Source: Microbacterium rhizomatis | GTDB taxonomy: Bacteria; Actinomycetota; Actinomycetes; Actinomycetales; Microbacteriaceae | Direction of reading: 5' to 3' | DNA length: 64,000 nucleotides | NCBI RefSeq assembly: GCF_008710745.1 | Contig: NZ_VYSA01000001.1 | Span: 1,240,001-1,304,000 of the forward strand | Shown: piece after piece, positions 8,059 to 17,104 of the stretch | Layout of the letters: each line of letters starts with the position of its first letter | How positions within the stretch are numbered: the stretch's first letter is position 1 | Position numbers and translations under genes: made by a program | Notes under the pieces: model-generated | Told to the model about the DNA's origin: nothing | Databases searched by the model: none | Seen by the model: the letters and a program-made list of their open reading frames with translations, nothing else

Positions 8059-8565
8059 TCAGCGCGCGGTCGACAGGCCGAACCGTTCGGGGGTGTGGAT
8101 GCCCTCCGCCGCGATACCGAGCGAGTCGGTGAGGTGGTCGACGATGTCGGCGGTGCCGAGATACCCGCCGAGGAGGAAGATGCGCGTCGCCGCCCCGGGG
8201 GCCGCCCCGGGCGTGTGGCTCGCGTCGCCGCAGAGCATCTCGTCCGACCATGCGGTGACCGCGCGAGCGAGCGCCTCGCCCGGCATGCAGCCCCGGCCGG
8301 TGCCGGGGGCGCCCGACCGCGTCGAGCGATCCAGCCAGGTCACGGTCATGCGTGCCGGGATGTCGAGCTCGGCCTGCCACGAGGCATCCGGAATCTCGAT
8401 GAAGACGCGGCCCGTCGAACACATCGGCAGGGTCGCCAGGAGCACCTCGAGGTCGGCGAGCGAGGTCTCGTCTGCGGTGATCAGGTGCTGTACGCGGGTA
8501 TGACGCGACGCCCGGCACACGCTGGCGTTGTGCTCGGTAGAGGCGAGCGGAGAGGAGGTGGTCAT
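8059..8565 (-). CDS. SIP-domain protein (siderophore-interacting reductase, NAD(P)H half only)
   Basis: Siderophore-interacting proteins are FAD/NAD(P)H ferric-siderophore reductases. This 168-residue protein matches only their C-terminal SIP domain: L-I-T-A-D-E-T-S at residues 29-36, a G-R-V-F-I-E strand, and F-L-L-G-G-Y-L-G near residue 131. It lacks the N-terminal FAD-binding barrel (R-x-Y-T/S). It could be a regulatory or scaffold paralogue, or it could work with a partner elsewhere. The promoter carries an iron-box-like element over the -35 region, and the -10 TATACT is nine bases from the ATG, so expression is probably iron-repressed and nearly leaderless. Confidence 0.8.
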   Translation of the reverse strand: MTTSSPLASTEHNASVCRASRHTRVQHLITADETSLADLEVLLATLPMCSTGRVFIEIPDASWQAELDIPARMTVTWLDRSTRSGAPGTGRGCMPGEALARAVTAWSDEMLCGDASHTPGAAPGAATRIFLLGGYLGTADIVDHLTDSLGIAAEGIHTPERFGLSTAR

Positions 8566-8574
8566 GACGAAGTC

Positions 8575-8606
8575 AGTATACCCTCACCAAGGGTTGCCTA
8601 ACCTGT
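8575..8606 (-). promoter_or_regulatory. Promoter with DtxR/IdeR-like iron box upstream of the SIP gene
   Basis: On the minus strand AGGTTAGGCAACCCT (centred near 8597) matches about 12 of 15 positions of the core of the DtxR/IdeR consensus (TTAGGTTAGCCTAACCTAA). It overlaps the expected -35 region, and TATACT at 8580-8575 is the -10. Binding there would block RNA polymerase when iron is plentiful, which fits an iron-siderophore gene. The match was made by eye. Confidence 0.55.
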
Positions 8607-8616
8607 GCGTTGGACC

Positions 8617-9339
8617 TCAGTCGACGGCGATCAGCACCCGGCGCAGCTCGGCGAGCTCCTCGTCGCGGAGGCCGTGCGCGCGGAGATACTCGGCGGGCGA
8701 ACCGTACCTGTCGGTGAGATCGGCCAGCAGGCCGCGCATGACGGGCGCCGGCGACCGCGTCGCGAGCTCCTCGAGATGCACCGCGTCAGGATGGCGCGCC
8801 CGGATCTTCGCGACCACCATCTCATTGCGCGACGGGGGCAGCAGCGCTTCGCTGCGCGCATAGTCCGCGACCACCGACTCTTCGTCGACTCCCGCGGCGG
8901 CGAGCGCGAGGGCGACGGTGACACCGGTGCGGTCCTTGCCGACCGTGCAGTGCACCAGGACGGGCTGCTCGACGAGGATGCCCCGGACGACGGCGATCAC
9001 CTGGGCGGAGCATTCGTCGACGAGCTCCCGGTAGAAGTCGGCGAGCGAGGCGTCCCTCTCGAAGAACGATCCGATCGATCCCAGGACCAGCGGCACGCGC
9101 GCGGTGGTCACGGCAAGCCCGTCGACGAGGCTCGGAGCGTTCGCGACTTCGTCGTCGTCGCGCAGATCGACGATGCTCCGGATGCCGAGCTCGCGCATCG
9201 TCGCGACCCCCGCGTCGTCGAGCCGGGCGAGATTGCCGGAGCGATAGAGGACGCCCGACCGGGTGCGCCCGCTTCCGGCCGGAAGCCCGCCGACATCGCG
9301 GAAGTTGTATGCGCCGGAGACGAGCGAGCCGGCAGTCAT
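8617..9339 (-). CDS. Tyrosine-protein phosphatase family protein (PtpB/LipA type)
   Basis: The 240-residue protein begins with the typical N-F-R-D-V-G-G motif. It carries the phosphatase P-loop H-C-T-V-G-K-D-R-T-G (nucleophile C131, Arg137), whose extra Lys is characteristic of the PtpB/LipA-like group able to act on phosphotyrosine, phosphoserine or phosphoinositides. No signal peptide is present, so it should be cytoplasmic unless secreted by a non-classical route. The start overlaps the stop of the upstream AhpD-like gene (ATGA), which shows coupling. Confidence 0.88.
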   Translation of the reverse strand: MTAGSLVSGAYNFRDVGGLPAGSGRTRSGVLYRSGNLARLDDAGVATMRELGIRSIVDLRDDDEVANAPSLVDGLAVTTARVPLVLGSIGSFFERDASLADFYRELVDECSAQVIAVVRGILVEQPVLVHCTVGKDRTGVTVALALAAAGVDEESVVADYARSEALLPPSRNEMVVAKIRARHPDAVHLEELATRSPAPVMRGLLADLTDRYGSPAEYLRAHGLRDEELAELRRVLIAVD

Positions 9340-9806
9340 GCGGACGGGCGCGGCGGAACCGGGTACCGGCCCGCGATCGCCACCCGGTTGAACGCGTTGA
9401 TCGAGATGAGGATCCAGCTGAGCGCGACGTACTCCTCTTCGCTCAAGATGCCGCCCACATGGTCGTACACCTCGTCGGGGATGCCGTCGTCGTGGATGAA
9501 TGTGAAGGCCTCGGCGAGCTCCAGCGCCGCCCGCTCGCGCTCGCTGAATACGCCCGACTCGCGCCACGTGGCCAGCTGCGCGATCTCGTCGACACCGAGG
9601 CCCGCGGCGACCGCCCGGTCGACATGAACGCGGACGCAGTACGCGCAGCCGTTGAGCTGCGATGCGTGGATCTGGATCAGCTCTTTGAGCCGGTCGTCGA
9701 TCCCGTGGGACGCGGCGAGCGCGCCGACCGTCTTGGAGAACGCCTCGAGGGCCTTGTACGCCTCCGGTGCGGAGCGCGAGAGATGCACACGACGTTCATC
9801 GGTCAT
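9336..9806 (-). CDS. Carboxymuconolactone decarboxylase/AhpD-like peroxidase protein
   Basis: The 156-residue protein carries the AhpD core E42-x11-C54-x2-C57-x3-H61, the residues that give AhpD proteins thiol-peroxidase or disulfide-reductase activity with a Glu-Cys-His relay. It is therefore more likely a redox protein than a true lactone decarboxylase. TAGGCT ends six bases before the ATG, giving a leaderless promoter divergent from the hydrolase gene. It is translationally coupled to the phosphatase gene. Confidence 0.85.
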   Translation of the reverse strand: MTDERRVHLSRSAPEAYKALEAFSKTVGALAASHGIDDRLKELIQIHASQLNGCAYCVRVHVDRAVAAGLGVDEIAQLATWRESGVFSERERAALELAEAFTFIHDDGIPDEVYDHVGGILSEEEYVALSWILISINAFNRVAIAGRYPVPPRPSA

Positions 9807-9871
9807 GCGCCCAGCCTAGCCAGCGCACGAGGTAAGAGCCCGGGCCGGCGGCGTGACGACAGAATGGATCC

Positions 9872-10822
9872 GTGACCGACACAACGTTCGACGAATTCTC
9901 ATTCCGCGCGGCGCAGGCCGCCGACGCCGGGATCGAAGGGCCGCTCCCGCACGCGGAGCGTCTGACCCTGACGCTTCCCGACGGACGCGCACTCAGCGCG
10001 CTCCGCTCCACCCCGGCCGGCACCACCGACCCGGCACCGGTGGTCACTCTCCTGCACGGTGCGGGGCTGAACGCCCACACGTGGGACACGACGGTCCTCG
10101 CGCTCGGCCTGCCCGCCCTTGCGATCGACCTCGCCGGTCACGGCGACTCGTCGTGGCGCGACGACGCCGCCTATACGGCGCGCGTGCTCGCGCCGGACGT
10201 GGTGGCCGCGATCCAGGAGTGGACGGATACTCCGCAGCTCCTGGTCGGTCAGTCGCTCGGCGGCCTCACCGCCGCCGCCGTGGCCGCATCGCGCCCCGAC
10301 CTGGTCGCCGAACTGGTGGTGATCGACATCACGCCGGGCGTCGATCCCGATGCGGGGCCGACGCAGATCCGCGAGTTCTTCGCGGGCCCGACGGACTGGG
10401 CCTCGCGCGACGAGCTCGTCGATCGGGCCCTGGCCTTCGGGCTCGGAGGAACGCGTGCGGCGGCGGAGCGGGGGGTCTACCTCAACTCGCGTGTGCGATC
10501 CGATGGGCGCGTCGAGTGGAAGCACCACTTCGCACACCTCGCCGCCGCGATGGCCGATGCTCCGTCCGATCAGGTCCCCGCCGCGCCCGACGCCGTCACG
10601 GCCGTCCTGGGCGAGTCCGGCTGGGAGGATCTCGCGGGTGTGACCGCGCCGATCACGCTCATCAGGGGCGACCGCGGATACGTCACCGCGGCGGACGCCG
10701 AAGAGTTCGCGCGGCGCGTGCCGGCAGCATCCGTCGAAGTGATGGCATCGGGTCACAACGTGCAGGAGGAACAGCCGGTGGCGCTCGGCCGGCGCCTTCG
10801 CGCACAGGTGCCGAGCGCCTAA
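9872..10822 (+). CDS. Alpha/beta hydrolase
   Basis: The 316-residue protein shows the oxyanion-hole motif L-L-H-G-A-G and the nucleophile elbow G-Q-S-L-G-G (S128). The acid is probably Asp in the I-R-G-D-R-G strand, and the His is near residue 293 in A-S-G-H-N-V. The fold is clear, but the substrate (ester, epoxide, lactone or amide) cannot be read. CAGAAT lies six bases before the GTG start, so the message looks leaderless. A short ACGC-TTCG-GCGT hairpin at 10822-10833 follows the stop. Confidence 0.88.
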   Translation: MTDTTFDEFSFRAAQAADAGIEGPLPHAERLTLTLPDGRALSALRSTPAGTTDPAPVVTLLHGAGLNAHTWDTTVLALGLPALAIDLAGHGDSSWRDDAAYTARVLAPDVVAAIQEWTDTPQLLVGQSLGGLTAAAVAASRPDLVAELVVIDITPGVDPDAGPTQIREFFAGPTDWASRDELVDRALAFGLGGTRAAAERGVYLNSRVRSDGRVEWKHHFAHLAAAMADAPSDQVPAAPDAVTAVLGESGWEDLAGVTAPITLIRGDRGYVTAADAEEFARRVPAASVEVMASGHNVQEEQPVALGRRLRAQVPSA

Positions 10823-10940
10823 CGCTTCGGCGTCGTTCGGGGTAACGCGGACCGCTCCCCCGTCGCGGCGACCTTAGGCTTGTCTATCGCACCCGAGTCG
10901 TCGAACTCGCCGGCATCGTGGTGCACCATCGTGGCTCACC

Positions 10941-10961
10941 ATCGTGACTCACCATCACGAT
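10941..10961. promoter_or_regulatory. Inverted repeat, candidate operator of the peptide transporter operon
   Basis: ATCGTGA at 10941-10947 and TCACGAT at 10955-10961 form a perfect inverted repeat with a 7-bp spacer. It is embedded in three near-copies of CACCATCGTG (10924-10958). It lies about 50 bp before the substrate-binding protein start, where a repressor site or a 5' leader hairpin would be expected. No regulator gene is adjacent. Confidence 0.45.
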
Positions 10962-11013
10962 GCGGCATCGCGGCCCGAACCGCGATTCCGCGGCCCTGCG
11001 AAAGGATCCCCCC

Positions 11014-12522
11014 ATGTTCCGCCGTACCGCCCTTGCCGCCGCGGCCGTGCTCGCCGCGGGCGCCCTGCTCCTTTCGGCCTGCTCGGGGGGCGGCACCGCC
11101 TCGCCGACGGCATCGGGCACACCCGATCCTTCCGCGTCCGTGACGATCCGGCTGGTCGCCGAACCGGGCAACCTCGACATCCGCCAGACGGCCGGATCAT
11201 CGCTGGACCAGATCCTCATCGACAACGTCTACCAGGGACTGGTGGCGCGTACCCCCGAGCAGGACATCGTGCCCTCGCTGGCGTCGGATTGGAAGGTCTC
11301 ATCCGACGGACTCACCTACTCCTTCACCTTGCGCGAAGGAGTGACCTTCCAGGATGGTCAGCCACTGACCCCACAGGACGTCGTCTGGTCGCTCACGACG
11401 CGCAAGAACACCCCGGCGTGGAGCGATTCGGCCCGTCTGTCGCGTGTGTCCACGATCGCCGCCGACGGGCAGACGATCACGCTGACGCTGAGCGAGCCGG
11501 ACTCGAGCCTGCTGTGGAATCTCACCGGCCGGGCGGGCCTGATCCTCAAAGAGAACGACACGGTCGACTACAAGACCGCCGCGAACGGCACCGGCCCGTA
11601 CTCGCTGACCGCCTGGAAGCAGGGCGACAGCATCACGTTCGCGCGGTACGACGGCTATTGGGGCCCGAAGGCCCCCGTCGCGCAGGTCGTGTTCGCCTAC
11701 ATCCCCGACAACCAGGCGGCATTGAACGGCGCCCTCGCCGGCGAGATCGACGTCGTGACCGGATTCGACGCGAACCTCAAGAGCCAGATCGAGGCGGGCG
11801 GCAACTTCTCGCTCGTCGTGGGGGCATCCACCGACAAGGGCACGCTGGCGATGAACTCGACGAAGGCGCCCCTGAGCGACAAGCGCGTACGGCAGGCGAT
11901 CCGCCAGGCCATCGATCACGACGCGATCATCCAGGCGCTCGGGTCGGGTCAGACGCTGTACGGCCCCATCCCCGAGCTCGACCCCGGGTACGAAGACCTC
12001 ACCGGCGTCGCGCCGTACGATCCGGCCGCCGCCAAGAAGCTCCTGGCCGACGCCGGGGCGAGCGAAATCACGCTCACCCTCACGATCCCGTCCTTCTACG
12101 GCACGACGATCCCCCAGATCCTCGTCTCCGACCTCGACGCCGTCGGCATCACCCTCAAGGTCAACGCCGTCGAGTTTCCCACCTGGATCAACGACGTGTA
12201 CGTGAACAAGAACTACGACCTGAGCTTCGTCCTGCACACCGAGGCCCGTGACTTCGAGAACTGGGCGAACCCGGACTACTACTTCACCTACGACAATCCG
12301 GAGGTCCAGGCGCTCTATCAGCAGTCGCTCGGCGCGACCGATGAAGCGCAGGCCGCCGACCTGCTTGCGCAGGCCGCGAAGATCGTCTCGGACGACGCCG
12401 CCGCCGACTGGCTCTACAACGGGTCGTCGGTGGTAGCCGTCGGGACTAACATCACCGGTATGCCGTCGGTCAACGTCAACGAGCGACTCAACCTCGCCGA
12501 ACTGGCCAAGAGCAACGGGTGA
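11014..12522 (+). CDS. ABC transporter substrate-binding lipoprotein (family 5, peptide type)
   Basis: The 502-residue protein begins with a lipoprotein signal peptide ending L-L-S-A-C (C23 is the lipidated residue), then a Ser/Thr/Gly linker. The mature part has the SBP family 5 pattern: D-Q-I-L-I-D-N-V-Y-Q-G-L, D-W-K-V-S-x-D-G-L-T-Y and F-T-L-R-E-G-V-T-F-Q-D-G. These proteins deliver di- and oligopeptides, nickel or similar ligands to their permeases. GAAAGGA precedes the ATG. It is the first gene of a five-gene operon in which every junction is a 4-bp overlap. Confidence 0.93.
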   Translation: MFRRTALAAAAVLAAGALLLSACSGGGTASPTASGTPDPSASVTIRLVAEPGNLDIRQTAGSSLDQILIDNVYQGLVARTPEQDIVPSLASDWKVSSDGLTYSFTLREGVTFQDGQPLTPQDVVWSLTTRKNTPAWSDSARLSRVSTIAADGQTITLTLSEPDSSLLWNLTGRAGLILKENDTVDYKTAANGTGPYSLTAWKQGDSITFARYDGYWGPKAPVAQVVFAYIPDNQAALNGALAGEIDVVTGFDANLKSQIEAGGNFSLVVGASTDKGTLAMNSTKAPLSDKRVRQAIRQAIDHDAIIQALGSGQTLYGPIPELDPGYEDLTGVAPYDPAAAKKLLADAGASEITLTLTIPSFYGTTIPQILVSDLDAVGITLKVNAVEFPTWINDVYVNKNYDLSFVLHTEARDFENWANPDYYFTYDNPEVQALYQQSLGATDEAQAADLLAQAAKIVSDDAAADWLYNGSSVVAVGTNITGMPSVNVNERLNLAELAKSNG

Positions 12523-13469
12523 TCCGTTACGCGCTGACCCGACTGGCCCTGCTTCTGCTCGGTCTTCTCGTGGCCAGCGTGCTGATCTTCCTCACGCTCC
12601 GCGTGCTGCCCGGTGACATCGCGCAGCTGATCGCGGGAACCAACAGCACGCCGGAGCAGATCGCCGCGATCCGCGAACAGCTCGGGTTGAACGAACCGCT
12701 GCCCGCGCAGTACGTCGATTGGATCGGCGGGGTGCTGCGCGGCGACCTCGGCACCTCTCTCCTGACCGGCTCGAGCGTTGCCGCGGAGGTGGCTCAGAAG
12801 GCCCAGGTGACGCTGCCGCTCGGGATCATGGCCCTGGCGGTCGCGGTGCTCTTCAGCGTTCCGCTCGGCGTCCTCTCGGCGATGCGTCGCGGCCGATCGG
12901 ATGGCACGGCGCTGAGCGTGGGGGCCCAGACGATGGCCGCCGTCCCCGTGGTCTGGGCGGGAATGATGCTCGTCGTCGTGTTCGCGGTGTGGCTCGGCTG
13001 GCTCCCGGCGCAGGGTTTCCCCCGCAGCGGCTGGCAGGATCCGGCCGCCGCCCTCCGGTCCCTGATCCTTCCGGCCCTGACGATCGGCATCGTCGAGGGC
13101 GCGATGCTCTTGCGGTTCGTCCGCAGCGCCACGCTCCAGGCGGTCGGACAGGACTACGTGCGCACGGCCGCGGCGAAGGGCCTCACTCGCAACGCCGCCC
13201 TGATCCGGCACGGGCTGCCCAACGTCGGTCTCTCCGTGATCACCGTCCTCGGGCTCCAGGTGGCCGGCATCATCGTCGGCGCGGTCGTGATCGAGCAGCT
13301 CTTCGCCCTTCCGGGGATCGGACGGATGCTGGTGGCAGACGTGGGCGCGCGGGATCTGCCGAAGGTGCAGGGCGAACTCCTGCTGCTCACCGGATTCGTG
13401 CTCGTGGTCGGCTTCGTGGTCGACCTGCTCCACCGGGTCATCGACCCGCGGCAGCGGGAGGCGTCGTGA
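12519..13469 (+). CDS. ABC transporter permease, DppB type
   Basis: The 316-residue permease has about six membrane segments, an N-terminal L-T-L-R-V-L-P-G-D motif and the EAA loop (Y-V-R-T-A-A-A-K-G-L, about residue 205) that docks with the ATPases. This is the DppB/OppB half of a peptide importer. The GTG start overlaps the substrate-binding protein stop (GTGA), so its level is tied to the upstream gene. Confidence 0.93.
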   Translation: MIRYALTRLALLLLGLLVASVLIFLTLRVLPGDIAQLIAGTNSTPEQIAAIREQLGLNEPLPAQYVDWIGGVLRGDLGTSLLTGSSVAAEVAQKAQVTLPLGIMALAVAVLFSVPLGVLSAMRRGRSDGTALSVGAQTMAAVPVVWAGMMLVVVFAVWLGWLPAQGFPRSGWQDPAAALRSLILPALTIGIVEGAMLLRFVRSATLQAVGQDYVRTAAAKGLTRNAALIRHGLPNVGLSVITVLGLQVAGIIVGAVVIEQLFALPGIGRMLVADVGARDLPKVQGELLLLTGFVLVVGFVVDLLHRVIDPRQREAS

Positions 13470-14407
13470 GCTCATCGACCGGCTCGGAGGCCGGTAGCGG
13501 CTCGCGGACGGGAGGGCGGTTCGGCTGGCTCCGTCGGCTGTGGTCGCTGTCGACCGGACGGTTCGGCCTGATCGTGGTCGCCGTCGTCATCGCCGCCGCG
13601 ATCGTCTCGCTGTTGTGGACGCCGTTCGACCCGCGGCAGGTGAACATCGCCAACCGCTGGGCGGCGCCCGGCTGGCCGAACGTGCTCGGGACCGATGGGT
13701 CGGGCCGAGACATCCTGAGCCTGCTCATGGCGGGCGCGCGCACGACGATCGTGGTGGCGGTCGGCGCCGGGGTGATCGCGACCGTCATCGGGATCTCGCT
13801 GGCGGCGCTGGGCGCTCTCACCGTCCGGTGGGTGCGCGAATCCGTCGCCGTGCTCGTCGACATCCTGATCGCCTTCCCCGTCCTGATCATCGCGATGATG
13901 ATCTCGTCGATCTGGGGCGGGTCCCTGTGGGTCGTGATCTGGGCGGTCGGCATCGGGTTCGGCGTCAACATCGCCCGCGTCACCCGACCTGAGCTGCGCC
14001 GCGTGCTGCAGAGCGATTTCGTCCTGGCCGGTCGCGCCTCGGGCCTGACCGCAGCCCAGAACCTGTGGCGCCACCTGCTGCCCAACGTCGCGCCCGTGTT
14101 CATCGTGCAGCTGTCGTGGGCGATGGCGATCGCCGTGCTCGCCGAGGCGGGCCTGTCGTACCTCGGATTCGGCGCCCCGCCGACCGATCCTTCGTGGGGC
14201 CTGCTGCTCAAGGACCTCCAGCAGTTCCTCACCGTGCATCCGCTGTCTGTGGTGTGGCCCGGCCTGACCATCACCGTCACGGTGCTGGGGCTCAACCTCC
14301 TGGGCGATGCCCTCCGCGAGGCGACCGACCCCACCCTCTCCCGCGGGAGCGATCCCCTCCATCCTCCGCGCGGCTCGATCCGGCACGTCCCGGGGGTGGT
14401 CTCGTGA
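13466..14407 (+). CDS. ABC transporter permease, DppC type
   Basis: The 313-residue second permease has a Ser/Gly-rich cytoplasmic start, a first membrane segment near residue 33, the characteristic G-T-D-G-S-G-R-D motif of DppC/OppC proteins (about residue 76) and an EAA-type loop (F-V-L-A-G-R-A-S-G-L). It ends in a family-typical L-G-D-A-L-R-E stretch followed by a longer Arg/Pro/Ser tail. The GTG start overlaps the dppB-like stop. Confidence 0.93.
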   Translation: MSSSTGSEAGSGSRTGGRFGWLRRLWSLSTGRFGLIVVAVVIAAAIVSLLWTPFDPRQVNIANRWAAPGWPNVLGTDGSGRDILSLLMAGARTTIVVAVGAGVIATVIGISLAALGALTVRWVRESVAVLVDILIAFPVLIIAMMISSIWGGSLWVVIWAVGIGFGVNIARVTRPELRRVLQSDFVLAGRASGLTAAQNLWRHLLPNVAPVFIVQLSWAMAIAVLAEAGLSYLGFGAPPTDPSWGLLLKDLQQFLTVHPLSVVWPGLTITVTVLGLNLLGDALREATDPTLSRGSDPLHPPRGSIRHVPGVVS

Positions 14408-15192
14408 GCTTGGAGGTGCGGGATCTCACCGTCGACATCGCAGGTCGTCGTGTCGTGGACGGCGTGTCGTTCGACGTGCCCGACGGTGCCCGCGTCGGAC
14501 TGATCGGCGAATCAGGCTCGGGCAAATCGCTCACCGCCCTCGCGATTCTCGGGCTCCTTCCCGAGGGGGCGACCGCCGGCGGCAGCGTCAGATGGAACGG
14601 TCTCGAGCTGATCGGCCTGGCCGATCGCGACCTCGCAAAGCTCCGCGGCGACGAGATCGGCATCGTCTTCCAGGAGCCGCGCACCGCGCTGAACCCCATC
14701 CGGACGGTGGGCCGCCAGATCGCCGAGTCGATCAGGATCCACGAGAAGGTCAGCAGGCGCGAAGCGCTCGCGCGCGCCGTCGCCGAGGCATCCCGAGTCG
14801 CCCTCCCCGACCCGGAGCGCATCGTCGATCGCTACCCGCACCAGCTCTCCGGCGGGCAGCGCCAACGGGTCGCCATCGCGATGGCCCTCGCGTGCCGGCC
14901 GCGGCTTCTGATCGCGGATGAGCCGACGACGGCACTGGACGTCACGATCCAGGCGGAGGTGCTCGATCTGCTCCGCGCCCTCGTGGAGGTCGACGGGATG
15001 GGCCTCGTCTTCATCACGCACGACCTCGCCGTGCTGTCGCAGATCGCGACGCACGGCGTCGTCCTGGAGGACGGACACGTCGTCGAACACGGACCCGTCG
15101 CGCAGCTGTTGACGGCACCTGCCTCGCCGATCACGCAGGGTCTGCTGCGGGATGCGACGGCGACCCTCTGGCGCCCGGGGGGCGAAGCATGA
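14404..15192 (+). CDS. ABC transporter ATP-binding protein, DppD type
   Basis: The 262-residue ATPase has the Walker A motif G-E-S-G-S-G-K-S, a Q-loop (V-F-Q-E-P), the ABC signature L-S-G-G-Q-R-Q-R, the Walker B motif L-L-I-A-D-E-P-T-T-A-L-D and the switch His in F-I-T-H-D-L-A. It is the first of the two nucleotide-binding subunits of the peptide importer. The C-terminus is shorter than in Escherichia coli DppD and lacks its Cys-rich iron-sulfur extension. The GTG start overlaps the upstream stop. Confidence 0.93.
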   Translation: MSLEVRDLTVDIAGRRVVDGVSFDVPDGARVGLIGESGSGKSLTALAILGLLPEGATAGGSVRWNGLELIGLADRDLAKLRGDEIGIVFQEPRTALNPIRTVGRQIAESIRIHEKVSRREALARAVAEASRVALPDPERIVDRYPHQLSGGQRQRVAIAMALACRPRLLIADEPTTALDVTIQAEVLDLLRALVEVDGMGLVFITHDLAVLSQIATHGVVLEDGHVVEHGPVAQLLTAPASPITQGLLRDATATLWRPGGEA

Positions 15193-15998
15193 TCCCCGCT
15201 CCCGAGATCCTCCTGCGCGGCCGGGGCCTGACCCGCAGATTCCCGCTTCCGAAGCAGTCGCTGTTCGAGCCGAAGCGCTCCACGACCGCTCTGGACGGCG
15301 TCGACATCGACGTCCGCTCCGGTTCGGCCGTCGGCATCATCGGCGAGTCGGGTTCGGGCAAGTCCACGCTCATCCGTCAGCTGCTGGCTCTGGACAGGCC
15401 CACGGCAGGAACCGTCGAGTTCGACGGGCGCGCCGTGGATGCTGGGGCCTCCGCCCGCCGTCTGCACTGGCTGCGCCGACAGACGGGGATCGTGTTCCAA
15501 GACCCGTACGCATCACTCGACCCCCGCATGAGCGTGGGACGCATCGTGGGCGAGCCGCTCTGGGCCCTCGGGATCGAGGGGGATCGTCGCGCGCGCGTGC
15601 GCGACGTCCTCGAAGAGGTGGGGCTGGGAGCCGACATGGCCGGCCGTTTCCCCCACGAGTTCTCCGGCGGCCAGCGCCAGCGGATCGCCCTCGCACGCGC
15701 CATCGTGCACCGCCCCAGGCTCCTCGTGGGCGACGAGCCGCTCTCGGCCCTCGACGTGACGGTGCGCGCGCAGATCCTCGAACTGCTCGGGGAGCTCCGC
15801 GCACGCGAGAACCTGACCCTGATCATGGTGTCGCACGACATCGGCGTCGTGCAGAACCTGTGTGACGAGGTCGTGGTCATGAAGGACGGGCAGGTCGTGG
15901 AGGCGGGCACGACCGAGAAGGTCCTCCTGGAGCCGCAGGCCGCGTACACCCGTCGCTTGCTGGCGTCCATCCCCACGATCGATCCGGACCGATCCTGA
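15189..15998 (+). CDS. ABC transporter ATP-binding protein, DppF type
   Basis: The 269-residue ATPase has [21 protein letters not shown] (the Q-loop form typical of OppF/DppF), F-S-G-G-Q-R-Q-R and [12 protein letters not shown]. It completes the importer and ends the operon. An ATGA overlap joins it to the dppD-like gene. No strong hairpin follows; the M4 protease gene starts 33 bp later from its own probable leaderless promoter. Confidence 0.93.
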   Translation: MIPAPEILLRGRGLTRRFPLPKQSLFEPKRSTTALDGVDIDVRSGSAVGIIGESGSGKSTLIRQLLALDRPTAGTVEFDGRAVDAGASARRLHWLRRQTGIVFQDPYASLDPRMSVGRIVGEPLWALGIEGDRRARVRDVLEEVGLGADMAGRFPHEFSGGQRQRIALARAIVHRPRLLVGDEPLSALDVTVRAQILELLGELRARENLTLIMVSHDIGVVQNLCDEVVVMKDGQVVEAGTTEKVLLEPQAAYTRRLLASIPTIDPDRS

Positions 15999-16030
15999 TC
16001 GTCGTCGGAGGCTCGGGCTAGCCTCTGAGC

Positions 16031-17104
16031 ATGACGCACGCGATCGTTCCCCCGTACCTGCTCGCCCGCATCGCCAGCGTGCAGGAGCCGGCGTGGGCGC
16101 ACGCGGCAGAGGCCGCGCGCACCACTCTGGCTGCGGGCCGCGAGTACCGCACGCCTCGCACGCGGCTCCGCCTTTCCATCGAGGGCAAGGGCACCCTCGT
16201 GGCCGAGGCGGCCCCCGCCCCTGATCGCACGATCTTCGACGCGAAGGGGCGCGAGACGCTGCCGGGCACTCGCGTGCGCGGCGAAGACGATCCGCCTTCG
16301 GCGGACGAGGCGGTCGACCAGGCGTTCGACGGGCTCGGCGCGACATTCGACTTCTACGCGCAGGCATACGGGCGCAACGGGATCGACGCCGCGGGCGGAG
16401 CCCTCGAGGCGACCGTCCACTACGGGCAGAAGTACGACAACGCGTTCTGGAACGGCGAGCGCATGGTCTTCGGCGACGGCGACGGCGAGGTCTTCACGGG
16501 CTTCACCGGGTCACTCACCGTGATCGCGCACGAGCTCACCCACGGGGTCACCGAGCACGAGGGGGGCTTGAACTACACCGGGCAGTCCGGAGCGCTGAAC
16601 GAGTCGCTGTCCGACGTGTTCGGCGTACTCGTGGAGCAGTACGCGCTCAGCCAGACCGTCGAGGCGGCGACGTGGCTCATCGGCGCGGGCATCTTCACTC
16701 CGGCCGTGCAGGGCACGGCCCTCCGCTCGCTCAAGGCGCCCGGCACCGCCTACGACGACGACGTGCTCGGGCGAGACCCGCAGCCGGCCCACATGGACCA
16801 TTACGTCCACACGACCGACGACAACGGCGGGGTCCACATCAACTCCGGCATCCCGAACCATGCGTTCTATCTGACCGCGACCGCCCTCGGCGGACATGCG
16901 TGGGAGCGCGCAGGCCTCATCTGGTACCGGACGATCACGGGCGACCTTCCGTCGTCGGCCGATTTCGCGACCTTCGCGGGCGCCACCCTGAAGGCGGCCG
17001 GCGCGGAGTACGGTGAGACCTCGAAGGAGGCCGCCGCCGTCCGCGCCGGGTGGGTCGGAGTCGGTGTGCTCAAGGATGACCGATCGACGACCCCACGCGC
17101 CTGA
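16031..17104 (+). CDS. M4 family metallopeptidase, protealysin-like
   Basis: The 357-residue thermolysin-family protease has H-E-L-T-H at 167-171, the third zinc ligand Glu in A-L-N-E-S-L-S-D (E191) and a downstream H-I-N-S-G-I-P-N-H near 269-277. It has no signal peptide. Its short N-terminus contains [11 protein letters not shown], the P-P-x-x-L-x-x-I motif of protealysin-type propeptides, which keep the enzyme inactive until autocleavage. TAGCCT sits six bases before the ATG. The following gene is the probable emfourin inhibitor, overlapping by 29 bp. Confidence 0.92.
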   Translation: MTHAIVPPYLLARIASVQEPAWAHAAEAARTTLAAGREYRTPRTRLRLSIEGKGTLVAEAAPAPDRTIFDAKGRETLPGTRVRGEDDPPSADEAVDQAFDGLGATFDFYAQAYGRNGIDAAGGALEATVHYGQKYDNAFWNGERMVFGDGDGEVFTGFTGSLTVIAHELTHGVTEHEGGLNYTGQSGALNESLSDVFGVLVEQYALSQTVEAATWLIGAGIFTPAVQGTALRSLKAPGTAYDDDVLGRDPQPAHMDHYVHTTDDNGGVHINSGIPNHAFYLTATALGGHAWERAGLIWYRTITGDLPSSADFATFAGATLKAAGAEYGETSKEAAAVRAGWVGVGVLKDDRSTTPRA

